Positions 1 to 6,596 of a stretch of 10,956 nucleotides of DNA are shown here, one piece after another. The notes beneath the pieces are model-generated. The model saw nothing but the letters and a program-made list of their open reading frames with translations. It was not told the origin of the DNA and searched no databases. Each line of letters starts with the position of its first letter. Positions within the stretch are counted from its first letter, which is position 1. The stretch spans positions 1 to 10,956 of the forward strand of contig CALDNG010000079.1 in NCBI GenBank assembly GCA_937915285.1, in the 5' to 3' direction. The position numbers and the translations under genes are program-made. The stretch comes from an uncultured Desulfomonile sp. GTDB taxonomy: Bacteria > Desulfobacterota > Desulfomonilia > Desulfomonilales > Desulfomonilaceae.

Positions 1-383
1 TGCCCGTTCCTAGGTCGGTGTAAACCTCTAAAAGAGCGATCCTCTTCTACCACCAGGCGAAGCCCAAGCCTATCGACCTGAAGCTGGAACCAACCTTCTG
101 AAAAAGGACCCGGCGAAGTCTGGAATTTGTAGTCGGATACTAGTTCATGTTCAACCTCTACTCCGGCAACCTTCCTCGACACTGTCCCTGAGAGTAGCTT
201 TGGGAACATGACTCTATATTTTGCGATAAATCTGTAATCAGACCAGTCCCACCATGTAGTGGGTCCGAGCCATCTATCCAGACCCTGGGCGTGAGCGCTC
301 TCAAGCGAGAAATTGGAAATGCAGAACAGCGCAAAAATAAAAATGGGGACAACCGCCGTAAGTTTATATTGTCTCGGCTTCAA
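1..383 (-). CDS. Exported protein of unknown function (3' end outside window)
   Basis: An uninterrupted frame of 127 codons runs from a TTG at 383 to the left edge. Upstream of the TTG on the minus strand is a GAGG about seven bases away, and a near-consensus promoter lies about 60 bases further up. The N-terminus is a textbook Sec signal peptide: basic start (KPRQYK), hydrophobic core (VVPIFIFALFCI), and a likely signal peptidase I site after residues AHA near residue 32. The mature part begins QGLDRWLGPTTWWDWSDYRF and is rich in Trp/Tyr with alternating hydrophobic residues, as in beta-rich envelope proteins. I do not recognise a family. The only ATG upstream, at 388, is out of this frame and meets a stop two codons later, so the TTG is the likely start. 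The product would be periplasmic or outer-membrane; this is inferred from the signal peptide only. Confidence 0.7.
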   Translation of the reverse strand, partial: MKPRQYKLTAVVPIFIFALFCISNFSLESAHAQGLDRWLGPTTWWDWSDYRFIAKYRVMFPKLLSGTVSRKVAGVEVEHELVSDYKFQTSPGPFSEGWFQLQVDRLGLRLVVEEDRSFRGLHRPRNG

Positions 384-439
384 TCCATACCTCGTAAAAT
401 TGCGCCACAGGAAATATCAAATCGAATTAATTAGCGTGG

Positions 440-469
440 AATATATCTTATAAGAGTGTGCTGTGTCAA
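440..469 (-). promoter_or_regulatory. Sigma70-type promoter for the left-edge exported protein
   Basis: Read on the minus strand there is TTGACA (469-464, perfect -35), an 18-base spacer and TATATT (445-440, 5 of 6 for the -10). Transcription would start near 433, giving a leader of about 50 bases before the TTG start at 383. It supports that the left-edge frame is a real gene. Confidence 0.6.
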
Positions 470-607
470 GGAATTAGTCTGCCGGTTTGACTATGCGGAA
501 CAAGCCTGAAAAGCTACAAATTTGCCCTTCAGGTGAAGTTTGCGCCGATTGCCCGTCTAAAAAGGTTTTTCAATAGTTACATATTACATTTAATATAAGA
601 AATATCC

Positions 608-639
608 TTGTGTTTATGTTAAGTATTTGATAATATAGT
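608..639 (+). promoter_or_regulatory. Probable promoter of the coiled-coil lipoprotein gene
   Basis: In an AT-rich stretch, TTGTGT (608-613) is followed after 17 bases by TAATAT (631-636), overlapping TATAGT (634-639, 5 of 6). Transcription would begin around 643-647. That leaves a short leader to the ATG at 669 with its GGAGG, but no leader for the earlier in-frame ATG at 645, which argues for 669 as the start. The rest of the 384-644 gap has no convincing gene. Confidence 0.4.
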
Positions 640-668
640 CTATCATGAAACGGCTCTCGGAGGTTCCC

Positions 669-1475
669 ATGAGGCCTGCTAATAACTTATTGATATTGTT
701 GCTTCTTATAGCTATAGGCTTGGTCGGCGGATGCACTGATGATTCAACGGACCTGAAGCAGAAGATCGCTGAAATTGATAAGAAGCTTCAGAAACAGGAG
801 AAAGACCTTAGGGAATTCTCAGGAAAATTTGCTCCACCCAAGGATTTCAGCGCTGATATACAGAGACTGGAGGACCAGGCGGAGAGGGTTTCGGAGGCGC
901 TCAAGACAAGACTTGAGCCGATGAATAGCCGTCTGGAGGAATTCCGGGATTGGGCTCAAGATTCACAGAAGGAAAGGGAGTCAGTGAAAGAGAAGCTGAA
1001 AGGCCTCGACGCATCGTTGAATGACCTGAAGAAGAAGCTTGACGCCAAGAACAAGGAACTTGCTGCAACCATGTCAGATTCCGCAGCAGCCAAAAAGGTA
1101 GCCTCCGGGTTGAGCAAATCTGTTGATGATCTATCCAAGGCGGTGGCTGAGGTTCGCAAGGAGATACTGGATAATAATGCCAAGATAGTCAATGCGGTGA
1201 AAAAGACCCTGCCCAAGGTAAAGGACGCAGCGGTAGCGGAATTAAAGGAAAAGCTCCAACCGCTTGAGGAGGGTCTTTCCAGTATAAGGACTGGGCTTGA
1301 GTCAGAAAAGAAGGATGTAGCTGGACGAGCGGCCTCTATTGGCGCTGACGCAGGGAAACTGGCGCAGGGGTTGAACTCCAGGATTCGAGAGCTTGAAGAG
1401 GTTGTCGCCTCACAGAAATCGGCGTTGCTGGAGATTGGGGCCAAGATTCATGAACTTGAGAAAGGCGCCAGATAG
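669..1475 (+). CDS. Coiled-coil lipoprotein
   Basis: A 268-residue protein with a lipoprotein signal: hydrophobic residues 7-19 (LLILLLLIAIGLV) then a lipobox-like VGGC with Cys22, the expected lipidated residue, followed by Thr-Asp-Asp. Asp at +3 rather than +2 gives no clear inner-membrane retention signal, so the outer membrane is the more likely site. From about residue 30 to the C-terminus the sequence is almost wholly charged heptad-like helix rich in Lys, Glu, Leu and Ala, i.e. a long coiled coil with no enzymatic motif. I chose ATG 669 over ATG 645 because GGAGG (659-663) sits five bases before it and the candidate promoter starts transcription near 645. It could be a periplasmic spacer or scaffold, or simply a structural Lpp/tail-fibre-like protein; the family is not recognised. 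It appears monocistronic, with a terminator-like hairpin right after the stop. Confidence 0.85.
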   Translation: MRPANNLLILLLLIAIGLVGGCTDDSTDLKQKIAEIDKKLQKQEKDLREFSGKFAPPKDFSADIQRLEDQAERVSEALKTRLEPMNSRLEEFRDWAQDSQKERESVKEKLKGLDASLNDLKKKLDAKNKELAATMSDSAAAKKVASGLSKSVDDLSKAVAEVRKEILDNNAKIVNAVKKTLPKVKDAAVAELKEKLQPLEEGLSSIRTGLESEKKDVAGRAASIGADAGKLAQGLNSRIRELEEVVASQKSALLEIGAKIHELEKGAR

Positions 1476-1488
1476 TAGTGGATCAGTC

Positions 1489-1524
1489 GGGGCAAAAGGT
1501 TAATAGGCCTTTGGCCCCTTCTTT
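1489..1524 (+). terminator. Terminator-like hairpin after the lipoprotein gene
   Basis: GGGGCAAAAGG (1489-1499) can pair with CCTTTGGCCCC (1508-1518) with one mismatch around an 8-base loop, followed by TTCTTT. It begins 13 bases after the stop codon. The U-tract is short and interrupted, so it is a moderate intrinsic terminator. Confidence 0.5.
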
Positions 1525-1572
1525 ACATATAAACCGGTAATGCGTCCTGAACAGAAGGGCACAAACAAAAAC

Positions 1573-1659
1573 TCAGAAGAAACTCTTGATTTCATCTGAA
1601 TCGGTCAAACGGGCCGATAGGAATTTGGGCGATCCCTGCGAATGGATCGCCCTTTTTTT
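1573..1659 (+). ncRNA. Possible small RNA: three tandem hairpins ending in an intrinsic terminator
   Basis: Between the lipoprotein's own terminator and the convergent aminotransferase gene there is no reading frame, yet three hairpins follow one another. Hairpin 1 is TCAGA(1573-1577)/TCTGA(1595-1599), continuing after an A.A mismatch as GAAA/TTTC around a 7-base loop. Hairpin 2 is ATCGG(1600-1604)/CCGAT(1614-1618). Hairpin 3 is the strong terminator at 1627-1659. A strong terminator more than 150 bases beyond the lipoprotein gene's stop, with another terminator in between, is what a separate small transcript would leave. No clear promoter was found in 1519-1572, so it could instead be a processed 3' UTR product or just a second, backup terminator. 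Confidence 0.25.
1627..1659 (+). terminator. Strong rho-independent terminator
   Basis: A perfect 9-bp stem GGGCGATCC (1627-1635) / GGATCGCCC (1644-1652), an 8-base loop and seven T (1653-1659). The T-tract lies only on the plus-strand side, so it stops transcripts from the left. On the minus strand the hairpin is followed by AAATTC, so it is a poor terminator for the aminotransferase gene ending at 1682. Confidence 0.85.
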
Positions 1660-1681
1660 ATGATTTAGCGTATGTGCCTGA

Positions 1682-2860
1682 CTAGAGTTCGCGTATGGCT
1701 TCTTCGAAACCTTTAAGCGAGCCCTCAATTGTCTCGTCTGAAACGCAGTAAGCTATTCTGAAGAAACCTGGTCCTCCAAAGCCAACACCAGGAACCGTTA
1801 GTATGAGTTTTTCCCTCAGCCTTGCCACAAACGCGACATCATCCTCCAATGGTGATTTGGGGAAGAGATAGAAAGCGCCTTCAGGCTTAATTACATCATA
1901 TCCGAAACCGGTCAGGGCATTGAACAGCCTGTCACGTCTGCGTTTGTAAATTGATACGTCCACGAGGTCTGTGAGATGATTGGCGACTGCACGCTGAATG
2001 AGGCTCGGGGCGTTCACAAAACCGAGTATCCTGTTGCATAGAACCAGACCGGCGAGAGTGTTTTCCGCGTCTTGCATGCCAGGATTCATGGCGATATATC
2101 CAAGGCGCTCACCGGGGATTGAAAGGTCCTTGGAAAAAGACGTCACCACCAGACTGTTTTCATAGGATTTCAAAATGCTCGGGACCGATGCTCCATCGTA
2201 TATTATACCTCGGTAAGGCTCGTCGGATATCAGGACAATTGTTCGGCCAACTTCCTTGCTCTTGGCTCTTAGCATCTGGGCAAGATCATTGATCTGGTCA
2301 GCCGGATAAATCCTGCCGGTGGGATTGTTGGGCGAATTAATCAGCACTGCGGCAGTTTTGTCGGAGATGGCCGCCTCAATAGCTGAAATATCAAGTGAGA
2401 AATCAGGCTTGGTCGGAACCAGAACCGCTGATCCACCATGATTGTCGCAGTAGAAGACATATTCCACGAAGAACGGCTTGGGAATTACGATCTCGTCTCC
2501 GGGGTTGATCAAGGTCTTCAGGGCCACATTGAGGGCTCCACCGGCTCCGACCGTCATAACAATATTGGAGCCGTCTATGGCAAAGTCCTCATCCTGGCCT
2601 ATCTTGCGAGCTATGGCGTTGCGTGTTTCGAGCAGGCCGGCATTAGGCATATAGCCGTGAACACCTGGAGCATGATCCCCTGCTGCCGCCCCAATGGCTG
2701 CCTTCAACTTGGAAGAGGGTTCAAGGTTAGGATTGCCCAACGAAAAATCAAAAACATTTTGAGGTCCGAACTGCTGTTTCAGTCGAGCCCCTTCCTCGAA
2801 CATTTTCCTGATCCATGATGAGCGTTCCATGAAATCTGCTATCTTTGCAGATACGGGCAT
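1682..2860 (-). CDS. PLP-dependent class I/II aminotransferase (AspC/AAT-like, fold type I)
   Basis: A 392-residue enzyme that moves an amino group between an amino acid and a 2-oxoacid with pyridoxal phosphate. Visible family marks are YMPNAG near 70-74 (substrate loop), SPNNPTG at 176-182 with the cofactor-contacting Asn, SDEPY at 212-216 (Asp213 binds the pyridine N, Tyr216 its hydroxyl), SFSKD with Lys244 as the Schiff-base lysine, GERLGY with Arg252 (phosphate) and FFRIAY with Arg368 (substrate carboxylate). All catalytic residues are present and length is normal. The start at 2860 is chosen because GGAGG lies eight bases upstream; an in-frame ATG at 2896 has no such site and would add 12 residues. 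Substrate cannot be read from the sequence: aspartate, alanine, aromatic and branched-chain donors all occur in this family. The nearby VOR operon and icmF make valine or another branched-chain amino acid an attractive but unproven substrate. Confidence 0.92.
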   Translation of the reverse strand: MPVSAKIADFMERSSWIRKMFEEGARLKQQFGPQNVFDFSLGNPNLEPSSKLKAAIGAAAGDHAPGVHGYMPNAGLLETRNAIARKIGQDEDFAIDGSNIVMTVGAGGALNVALKTLINPGDEIVIPKPFFVEYVFYCDNHGGSAVLVPTKPDFSLDISAIEAAISDKTAAVLINSPNNPTGRIYPADQINDLAQMLRAKSKEVGRTIVLISDEPYRGIIYDGASVPSILKSYENSLVVTSFSKDLSIPGERLGYIAMNPGMQDAENTLAGLVLCNRILGFVNAPSLIQRAVANHLTDLVDVSIYKRRRDRLFNALTGFGYDVIKPEGAFYLFPKSPLEDDVAFVARLREKLILTVPGVGFGGPGFFRIAYCVSDETIEGSLKGFEEAIREL

Positions 2861-2901
2861 TTCTAAGTCCTCCGTGCCAGGCCGTCCCGAGTACAAACGA
2901 A

Positions 2902-2960
2902 AGCCCGGCTGAAATCTGCATCCAGTGTCCTAGCCGGGCTCTCGACCTTGCATCAGCCCT
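2902..2960 (-). promoter_or_regulatory. Attenuator-like structured leader of the aminotransferase gene
   Basis: On the minus strand AGCCCGGCT (2940-2932) and AGCCGGGCT (2910-2902) form a perfect 9-bp stem with a 21-base loop, followed by TTTCGTTTGT, a weak U-tract, inside the untranslated leader about 40 bases before the start codon. Upstream, GGGCT (2959-2955) can instead pair with the first five bases of the same arm (AGCCC), so two mutually exclusive structures are possible. GATGCA also occurs twice, once in each alternative loop. This is the layout of transcription attenuation, but it matches no riboswitch or T-box consensus that I know. Confidence 0.4.
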
Positions 2961-2981
2961 TTTTTGTTTCAAGGGTGACTT

Positions 2982-3011
2982 ACAATAACATAAATTGCGC
3001 CAATAAGTCAA
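2982..3011 (-). promoter_or_regulatory. Promoter of the aminotransferase gene
   Basis: Minus strand: TTGACT (3011-3006, 5 of 6), 18-base spacer, TATTGT (2987-2982, 4 of 6). Transcription would start near 2975 and give a leader of about 115 bases, which contains the alternative hairpins at 2902-2960. Confidence 0.45.
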
Positions 3012-3060
3012 AGAATTTAAAACATTACTGGCGTGAGTCGGACTATGAGCGCCTGAACAA

Positions 3061-3084
3061 ATTACACGGGATGTGTAGTGTAAT
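3061..3084. repeat. Inverted repeat, possible operator upstream of the TPR gene
   Basis: ATTACAC (3061-3067) and GTGTAAT (3078-3084) are a perfect 7-bp inverted repeat with a 10-base spacer, total 24 bp. This is the size and symmetry bound by dimeric helix-turn-helix repressors. It lies 57 bases before the TPR gene and about 50 bases behind the divergent aminotransferase promoter, so it could act on either. There is no regulator gene in the window to pair with it. Confidence 0.3.
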
Positions 3085-3140
3085 GACATAAAATAGTTTA
3101 TATTGGTAAAAGTCTCAAGAAATTTTGGTATTTGATTATC

Positions 3141-3701
3141 ATGTCGGCAAAAGCGTTCCTAAAAGCGTCTATAATTATCTGCATCATGGCCTTTGTAACG
3201 TTCTCAACCCCTCATTCTGGTGCGTCCGCCTCATCAACTGAATTTGAGATGGCCTCCAATGCCATCAGGGAAGGCCGTCTCGATAATGCCATCAAGCTCC
3301 TGGATTCATATATCGCCAGGAATCCGAGGTCATATGCAGCTCATATTAATAGAGGCTCAGCGCTCTTCTATTCCGGCTATGTTTTCAGGGCTGTCTCAGA
3401 CTGGCATAAGGCCAAAAACCTCGCTCCACTGTTCGCCTATGGGGTGTTCACCGGCGAAATAGTCTGGCAATCAGCTCCAAGAGGTCGTTATCTCGACTAT
3501 GTGGCCTCGATCGAACTTTACCCCGACCATGTGGCTACTGTGAACATGCTTGGTGTAACTTTTCTGGATTTCGGAATGACGGACAAGGCACTCGAGCTTT
3601 ATCGGAAATCCTCGGAACTGACATCTAACCCCCTATTCAAAACAGACCTCGAATGGTGGGTTTATACCCTTAATCCAACCGAAAAACCTCGCCCGAGATG
3701 A
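3141..3701 (+). CDS. Exported tetratricopeptide-repeat protein
   Basis: A 186-residue protein. Residues 1-30 are a Sec signal peptide (Lys4, Lys8, hydrophobic IIICIMAFVTF, likely cleavage after ASA at 28-30). The mature part holds TPR helices: about 35-62 (FEMASNAIREGRLDNAIKLL), 66-96 (YAAHINRGSALFYSGY, then the second helix ending NLAP) and about 132-164 (ATVNMLGVTFLDFGMTDKAL). A less regular stretch of about 35 residues lies between the second and third. TPR units bind other proteins, so a periplasmic adaptor role is likely but the partner is unknown. I chose ATG 3141; an in-frame TTG at 3132 would add three residues, and neither has a strong SD. It stands alone between the divergent aminotransferase gene and the VOR operon, which has its own promoter. 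I see no terminator after it, so read-through into the operon is possible. Confidence 0.85.
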   Translation: MSAKAFLKASIIICIMAFVTFSTPHSGASASSTEFEMASNAIREGRLDNAIKLLDSYIARNPRSYAAHINRGSALFYSGYVFRAVSDWHKAKNLAPLFAYGVFTGEIVWQSAPRGRYLDYVASIELYPDHVATVNMLGVTFLDFGMTDKALELYRKSSELTSNPLFKTDLEWWVYTLNPTEKPRPR

Positions 3702-3784
3702 ACGCCAATTACCTTGTGCTCAGGCAGTCCAGGCCGGTGCAAGCAATCCGATTAATCCTGTCTCAAAAAGTCGTTGAATTTAGC

Positions 3785-3813
3785 TTGACTTGCATGGCCT
3801 TTAGGCATAGTTT
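3785..3813 (+). promoter_or_regulatory. Promoter of the 2-oxoacid:ferredoxin oxidoreductase operon
   Basis: TTGACT (3785-3790, 5 of 6 for -35), a 17-base spacer and TAGTTT (3808-3813, a weak -10 retaining the important first, second and last bases). Transcription would start near 3820, about 30 bases before the TTG start codon at 3849. No operator-like symmetry was seen around it. Confidence 0.45.
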
Positions 3814-3848
3814 AGATGATTAACTTTTCGTGTCCGGGAGTATAGCAA

Positions 3849-4088
3849 TTGAAAGGCCGAATAGAAATTGACAGGGAACGGTGCAAAGGCTGCGGGCTGT
3901 GCATGACAGTGTGCCCTAAGAAAACAATCGGGATTTCTGCGAAACTCAATACCAAGGGTTATTATCCCGCGGAAGTCGTAGAGGGCGGTAATACTGACTC
4001 TGAGAAGTCAGGTTGCACCGGCTGCTGTTTATGCGGCTTGATTTGCCCCGATGTGGCTATTGAAGTTTACCGCGAAGAAAAAGAGTAA
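3849..4088 (+). CDS. 2-oxoacid:ferredoxin oxidoreductase delta subunit (2x[4Fe-4S] ferredoxin)
   Basis: A 79-residue bacterial-type ferredoxin that passes electrons from the catalytic subunits to an external ferredoxin. Two cluster motifs are complete: Cys12-x2-Cys15-x2-Cys18-x3-Cys22-Pro and Cys56-x2-Cys59-x2-Cys62-x3-Cys66-Pro. An extra Cys60 sits inside the second motif and is not needed as a ligand. The start is TTG, supported by GGGAG (3836-3840) eight bases upstream; no ATG lies nearby in frame. It is the first gene of the operon, 33 bases before the alpha-subunit ATG. In multi-subunit oxidoreductases of this family (POR, VOR, KOR, IOR) such a small ferredoxin is a separate subunit, often named delta, VorD or KorD. 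The assignment to this complex rests on position, the cluster type on sequence. Confidence 0.93.
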   Translation: MKGRIEIDRERCKGCGLCMTVCPKKTIGISAKLNTKGYYPAEVVEGGNTDSEKSGCTGCCLCGLICPDVAIEVYREEKE

Positions 4089-4121
4089 TCCAACGATTAA
4101 TTGTCTAGCGAGGAAAACATA

Positions 4122-5201
4122 ATGTCCGCCAAAACTCTCATGCGGGGAACGCATGTATTGGGTGAGGCTGCCATTCGATCTGGATGCAGGGCTTATTTTG
4201 GGTATCCTATCACTCCACAGAATGAGCTTCCAGAGTATATGGCGTCAGAATTCGCTAAACGGTCTGATGGAGTTTTTGTTCAGGCCGAAAGCGAAATAGC
4301 CTCTATTAATATGGTCATTGGAGCTTCGGCCACTGGCGCCCGGGTAATGACCTCCTCATCGAGCCCTGGTGTTAGTCTCAAGCAGGAAGGTATATCATAC
4401 CTTGCAGCGATGGAGCTTCCGGCAGTCATAGTTAACATGATGCGTGGTGGCCCAGGCCTGGGCAACATAGCCCCTGCTCAGGGTGATTACTTTCAGGCGA
4501 CCAGGGGTGGCGGTCATGGAGACTACCGTGTCATCGTCCTTTCCCCGGCCTATGGCCAGGAAATTGCCGACATGACAAGGCAGGCCGTCGATCAGGCCGA
4601 CAAATACAGAACGCCCGTAATGATCCGTGGTGACGGCATGATGGGACAGATGATGGAGCCGGTCGTGTTCCCTGAACCAATTGATCCAGCCTCTCTGCCA
4701 GTCAAGGAATGGGCTCTTACCGGCGCAAAGGACCGACCAAGTAGGATCATCAGGTCATTGTGGCTTGATCCTCCAAAAGAGGAAGAACTTAACTGGCGTC
4801 TGATGAGAAAATATGAAGCCATCACCGAAGAGATATCCGATCAGGAAGCCTATCTGTGTGAGGATGCCGATATAGTCATAGTGGCCTATGGCACCGCTGC
4901 CCGAATTGCCAAGGGCGCTGTTCACAGGGTCAGAAGCCATGGCGTCAAGGCCGGTCTATACCGACCCAAGACCCTATGGCCGTTCCCCGGTAGCTTGCTA
5001 GCCTCGATGAGCAGGGACCTCGACAACATAGTTGTTTTCGAGATGAGCGCCGGTCAGATGGTTGAGGATGTGAGGCTGTCGGTTGAGGGTAAATGCCCTG
5101 TCACATTCTACGGTCGTCCCGGTGGTGTGGTTTCGACACCGGAGGAGATATCAGGAGTGCTCACCAGTGTTAGCGCTGGAAAAGCTAAAAAAAGCGCCTG
5201 A
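4122..5201 (+). CDS. vorB: 2-oxoacid:ferredoxin oxidoreductase alpha subunit, VorB-like (3-methyl-2-oxobutanoate dehydrogenase)
   Basis: A 359-residue alpha subunit of the thiamine-diphosphate, CoA-dependent oxidoreductase that decarboxylates a 2-oxoacid to acyl-CoA and reduces ferredoxin. Seen: the GYPITPQNELPEY substrate and pyrimidine-domain motif near residues 27-39, the QAESEIASINM segment with the conserved Glu near 56-58, SSSSPGVSLKQEG at 78-90, RGGPGLG at 108-114 and GGGHGDYR near 129-136. A C-terminal domain (about 255-359) corresponds to the transketolase C-terminal fold. Length and motifs resemble VorB of branched-chain oxoacid oxidoreductases more than longer KorA proteins, but 2-oxoglutarate or another oxoacid is not excluded. 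The start is ATG 4122 with GAGG about eight bases upstream; the in-frame TTG at 4101 would lengthen it by seven residues without a better site. It is followed by the beta subunit after 76 bases. Confidence 0.9.
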   Translation: MSAKTLMRGTHVLGEAAIRSGCRAYFGYPITPQNELPEYMASEFAKRSDGVFVQAESEIASINMVIGASATGARVMTSSSSPGVSLKQEGISYLAAMELPAVIVNMMRGGPGLGNIAPAQGDYFQATRGGGHGDYRVIVLSPAYGQEIADMTRQAVDQADKYRTPVMIRGDGMMGQMMEPVVFPEPIDPASLPVKEWALTGAKDRPSRIIRSLWLDPPKEEELNWRLMRKYEAITEEISDQEAYLCEDADIVIVAYGTAARIAKGAVHRVRSHGVKAGLYRPKTLWPFPGSLLASMSRDLDNIVVFEMSAGQMVEDVRLSVEGKCPVTFYGRPGGVVSTPEEISGVLTSVSAGKAKKSA

Positions 5202-5277
5202 CGGCAAAATTGACAAAAACAAGCCAGAGTCACAAGGAATTTCTGTCTTTTCGCATAGACATACGGGGGTCTTAGAC

Positions 5278-6015
5278 GTGAAGAAAATATTCAGCCGACC
5301 CAAATCGCTCAAAGATGTTCCTTTCCATTACTGCCCGGGATGCGGGCATAGTGTCATTCACCGTCTGGTGTGTGAGGTAATCGATGAGTTGGGTATTCAG
5401 GACAGGACTATCGGTGTTCCACCGGCCGGATGCGCCGTGCTGGCCTACAACTATTTTGACTTAGACATGTGCGAAGCGCCTCACGGGCGTGCTGCGGCCG
5501 TGGCAACCGGTATAAAGCGCATGTTGCCTGATCATGTAGTGTTCACCTATCAGGGTGATGGGGATATAGCTGCAATCGGAACAGCGGAAACCATTCATGC
5601 GGCAAACCGCGGTGAGCGTGTGACCTGTATATTTGTGAACAATGCGGTATATGGTATGACAGGCGGCCAGATGGCCCCCACAACATTACCCGGTCAGGTC
5701 ACCACTACATCACCAGGTGGCAGAAAGCCACTGAGGGATGGAAACCCTCTCGACCTAAGCGCCATGCTGGCGTTGGCCGCAGGAAGCGTATTTATCGAAC
5801 GGACCACAGTTGCAAACCCCAAAGGCGTCAACAGGACTAAAAAAGCCATAAGAAAAGCATTCCAGGCCCAATTGGATGATAAAGGCTTCTCGCTGGTGGA
5901 AGTTCTGTCTCCCTGTCCGACCAACTGGAAAATGAGCCCGGTCGATTCCATCACTTGGGTTGAAGAAACCATGTCAAAAATTTTCCCCATACAGGTGATC
6001 AAGGATGTCGCTTAA
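5278..6015 (+). CDS. 2-oxoacid:ferredoxin oxidoreductase beta subunit (TPP- and [4Fe-4S]-binding)
   Basis: A 245-residue beta subunit that carries thiamine diphosphate and the proximal [4Fe-4S] cluster. Cluster ligands are visible as CPGCGH (Cys19, Cys22), Cys52 in GVPPAGC and Cys213 in LSPCPTNW. The TPP/Mg motif is GDGD (93-96), ending at Asn121-Asn122 with the following VYGMTGGQMAPTT, all typical. The frame stays open upstream into the alpha gene, so longer starts are possible on paper. I chose GTG 5278 because the family normally begins only a few residues before RPKSLKDVP and because a G-rich tract (5265-5269) lies eight bases upstream. The 5202-5277 gap has no other gene. Its end overlaps the gamma-subunit start by 11 bases, so translation of the two is probably coupled, as fits stoichiometric subunits. 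Confidence 0.9.
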   Translation: MKKIFSRPKSLKDVPFHYCPGCGHSVIHRLVCEVIDELGIQDRTIGVPPAGCAVLAYNYFDLDMCEAPHGRAAAVATGIKRMLPDHVVFTYQGDGDIAAIGTAETIHAANRGERVTCIFVNNAVYGMTGGQMAPTTLPGQVTTTSPGGRKPLRDGNPLDLSAMLALAAGSVFIERTTVANPKGVNRTKKAIRKAFQAQLDDKGFSLVEVLSPCPTNWKMSPVDSITWVEETMSKIFPIQVIKDVA

Positions 6016-6550
6016 GATTATTTTTTCCGGTTTTGGTGGTCAGGGAGTGCTAATGATGGGATATGTCCTGGCATACGCAGGTATGAATGAGGACAAGCAT
6101 GTAACCTTCCTCCCGTCATACGGGGCTGAGGTGCGCGGAGGCACCGCAAACTGCACTGTTGTGGTTTCCGATGAGGAAATAGCCTCTCCTATAGCTTCTT
6201 CACCCGAATTCGTAGTGGCAATGAATTATCCGTCAATGGTTAAGTATCAGAACATGGTCAAATCCGGAGGCACCATGTTTTTGAACAGCGACCTTATAAC
6301 TGAGGCGCCGTCTCGAGAGGATATAAACCTCTGCAAGGCCCCGGTCAATACCCTCGCCCACGACATGGGCGCAGACAGATCTCTCAACATGGTCATGCTA
6401 GGAATAGTTGCCGCCACCACCGGTATGGTTTCGAAAGAGGCCTTGCTACAGGCTATAGAGAAGGTGTTGCAAGGGAAGAAACAGAGCCTGATCGACATGA
6501 ACCAGAAGGCGCTGGAAGCCGGTATGAAATATGTGGCAGACAACCAATAG
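6005..6550 (+). CDS. 2-oxoacid:ferredoxin oxidoreductase gamma subunit
   Basis: A 181-residue member of the pyruvate/ketoisovalerate oxidoreductase catalytic (gamma) domain family, which binds CoA in the assembled enzyme. Seen: the N-terminal strand and glycine-rich turn FSGFGGQGVL (7-16), then PSYGAEVRGGTANC (37-50), both hallmark motifs, and a helical C-terminus. Length is normal for a stand-alone gamma subunit. ATG 6005 overlaps the end of the beta gene by 11 bases, and AGGTG at 5993-5997 gives a ribosome site seven bases upstream, within the beta coding sequence. With the delta, alpha and beta genes this completes a four-subunit enzyme; in shorter homodimeric POR the same domains are fused. 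Confidence 0.93.
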   Translation: MSLKIIFSGFGGQGVLMMGYVLAYAGMNEDKHVTFLPSYGAEVRGGTANCTVVVSDEEIASPIASSPEFVVAMNYPSMVKYQNMVKSGGTMFLNSDLITEAPSREDINLCKAPVNTLAHDMGADRSLNMVMLGIVAATTGMVSKEALLQAIEKVLQGKKQSLIDMNQKALEAGMKYVADNQ

Positions 6551-6596
6551 ATAGAACGATTGTTTCGGCGTTACATTATGTTTATGGGAGGCTACG

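Noticed and set aside
158..352. A 64-residue minus-strand frame
   Set aside because: It is out of frame with, and wholly inside, the TTG-started exported protein at 1-383, which has the signal peptide, SD and promoter.
493..576. A 27-codon plus-strand frame from ATG 493 with three cysteines (C-x5-C-x2-C)
   Set aside because: There is no clear ribosome site or promoter and it is very short; an open frame of this length is expected by chance.
956..1444. A 162-residue minus-strand frame rich in Ser, Ala and Phe
   Set aside because: It is the antisense shadow of the Lys/Glu-rich coiled-coil lipoprotein; no ribosome site or promoter.
2748..3089. A 113-residue minus-strand frame across the aminotransferase promoter and start
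   Set aside because: It overlaps the aminotransferase start in another frame and runs through its leader and promoter; its sequence has no protein-like character or ribosome site.
5083..5277. Upstream extension of the beta-subunit frame to an ATG inside the alpha gene
   Set aside because: It would add 65 residues unlike any beta subunit, mostly an out-of-frame reading of the alpha gene; GTG 5278 gives the normal N-terminus.
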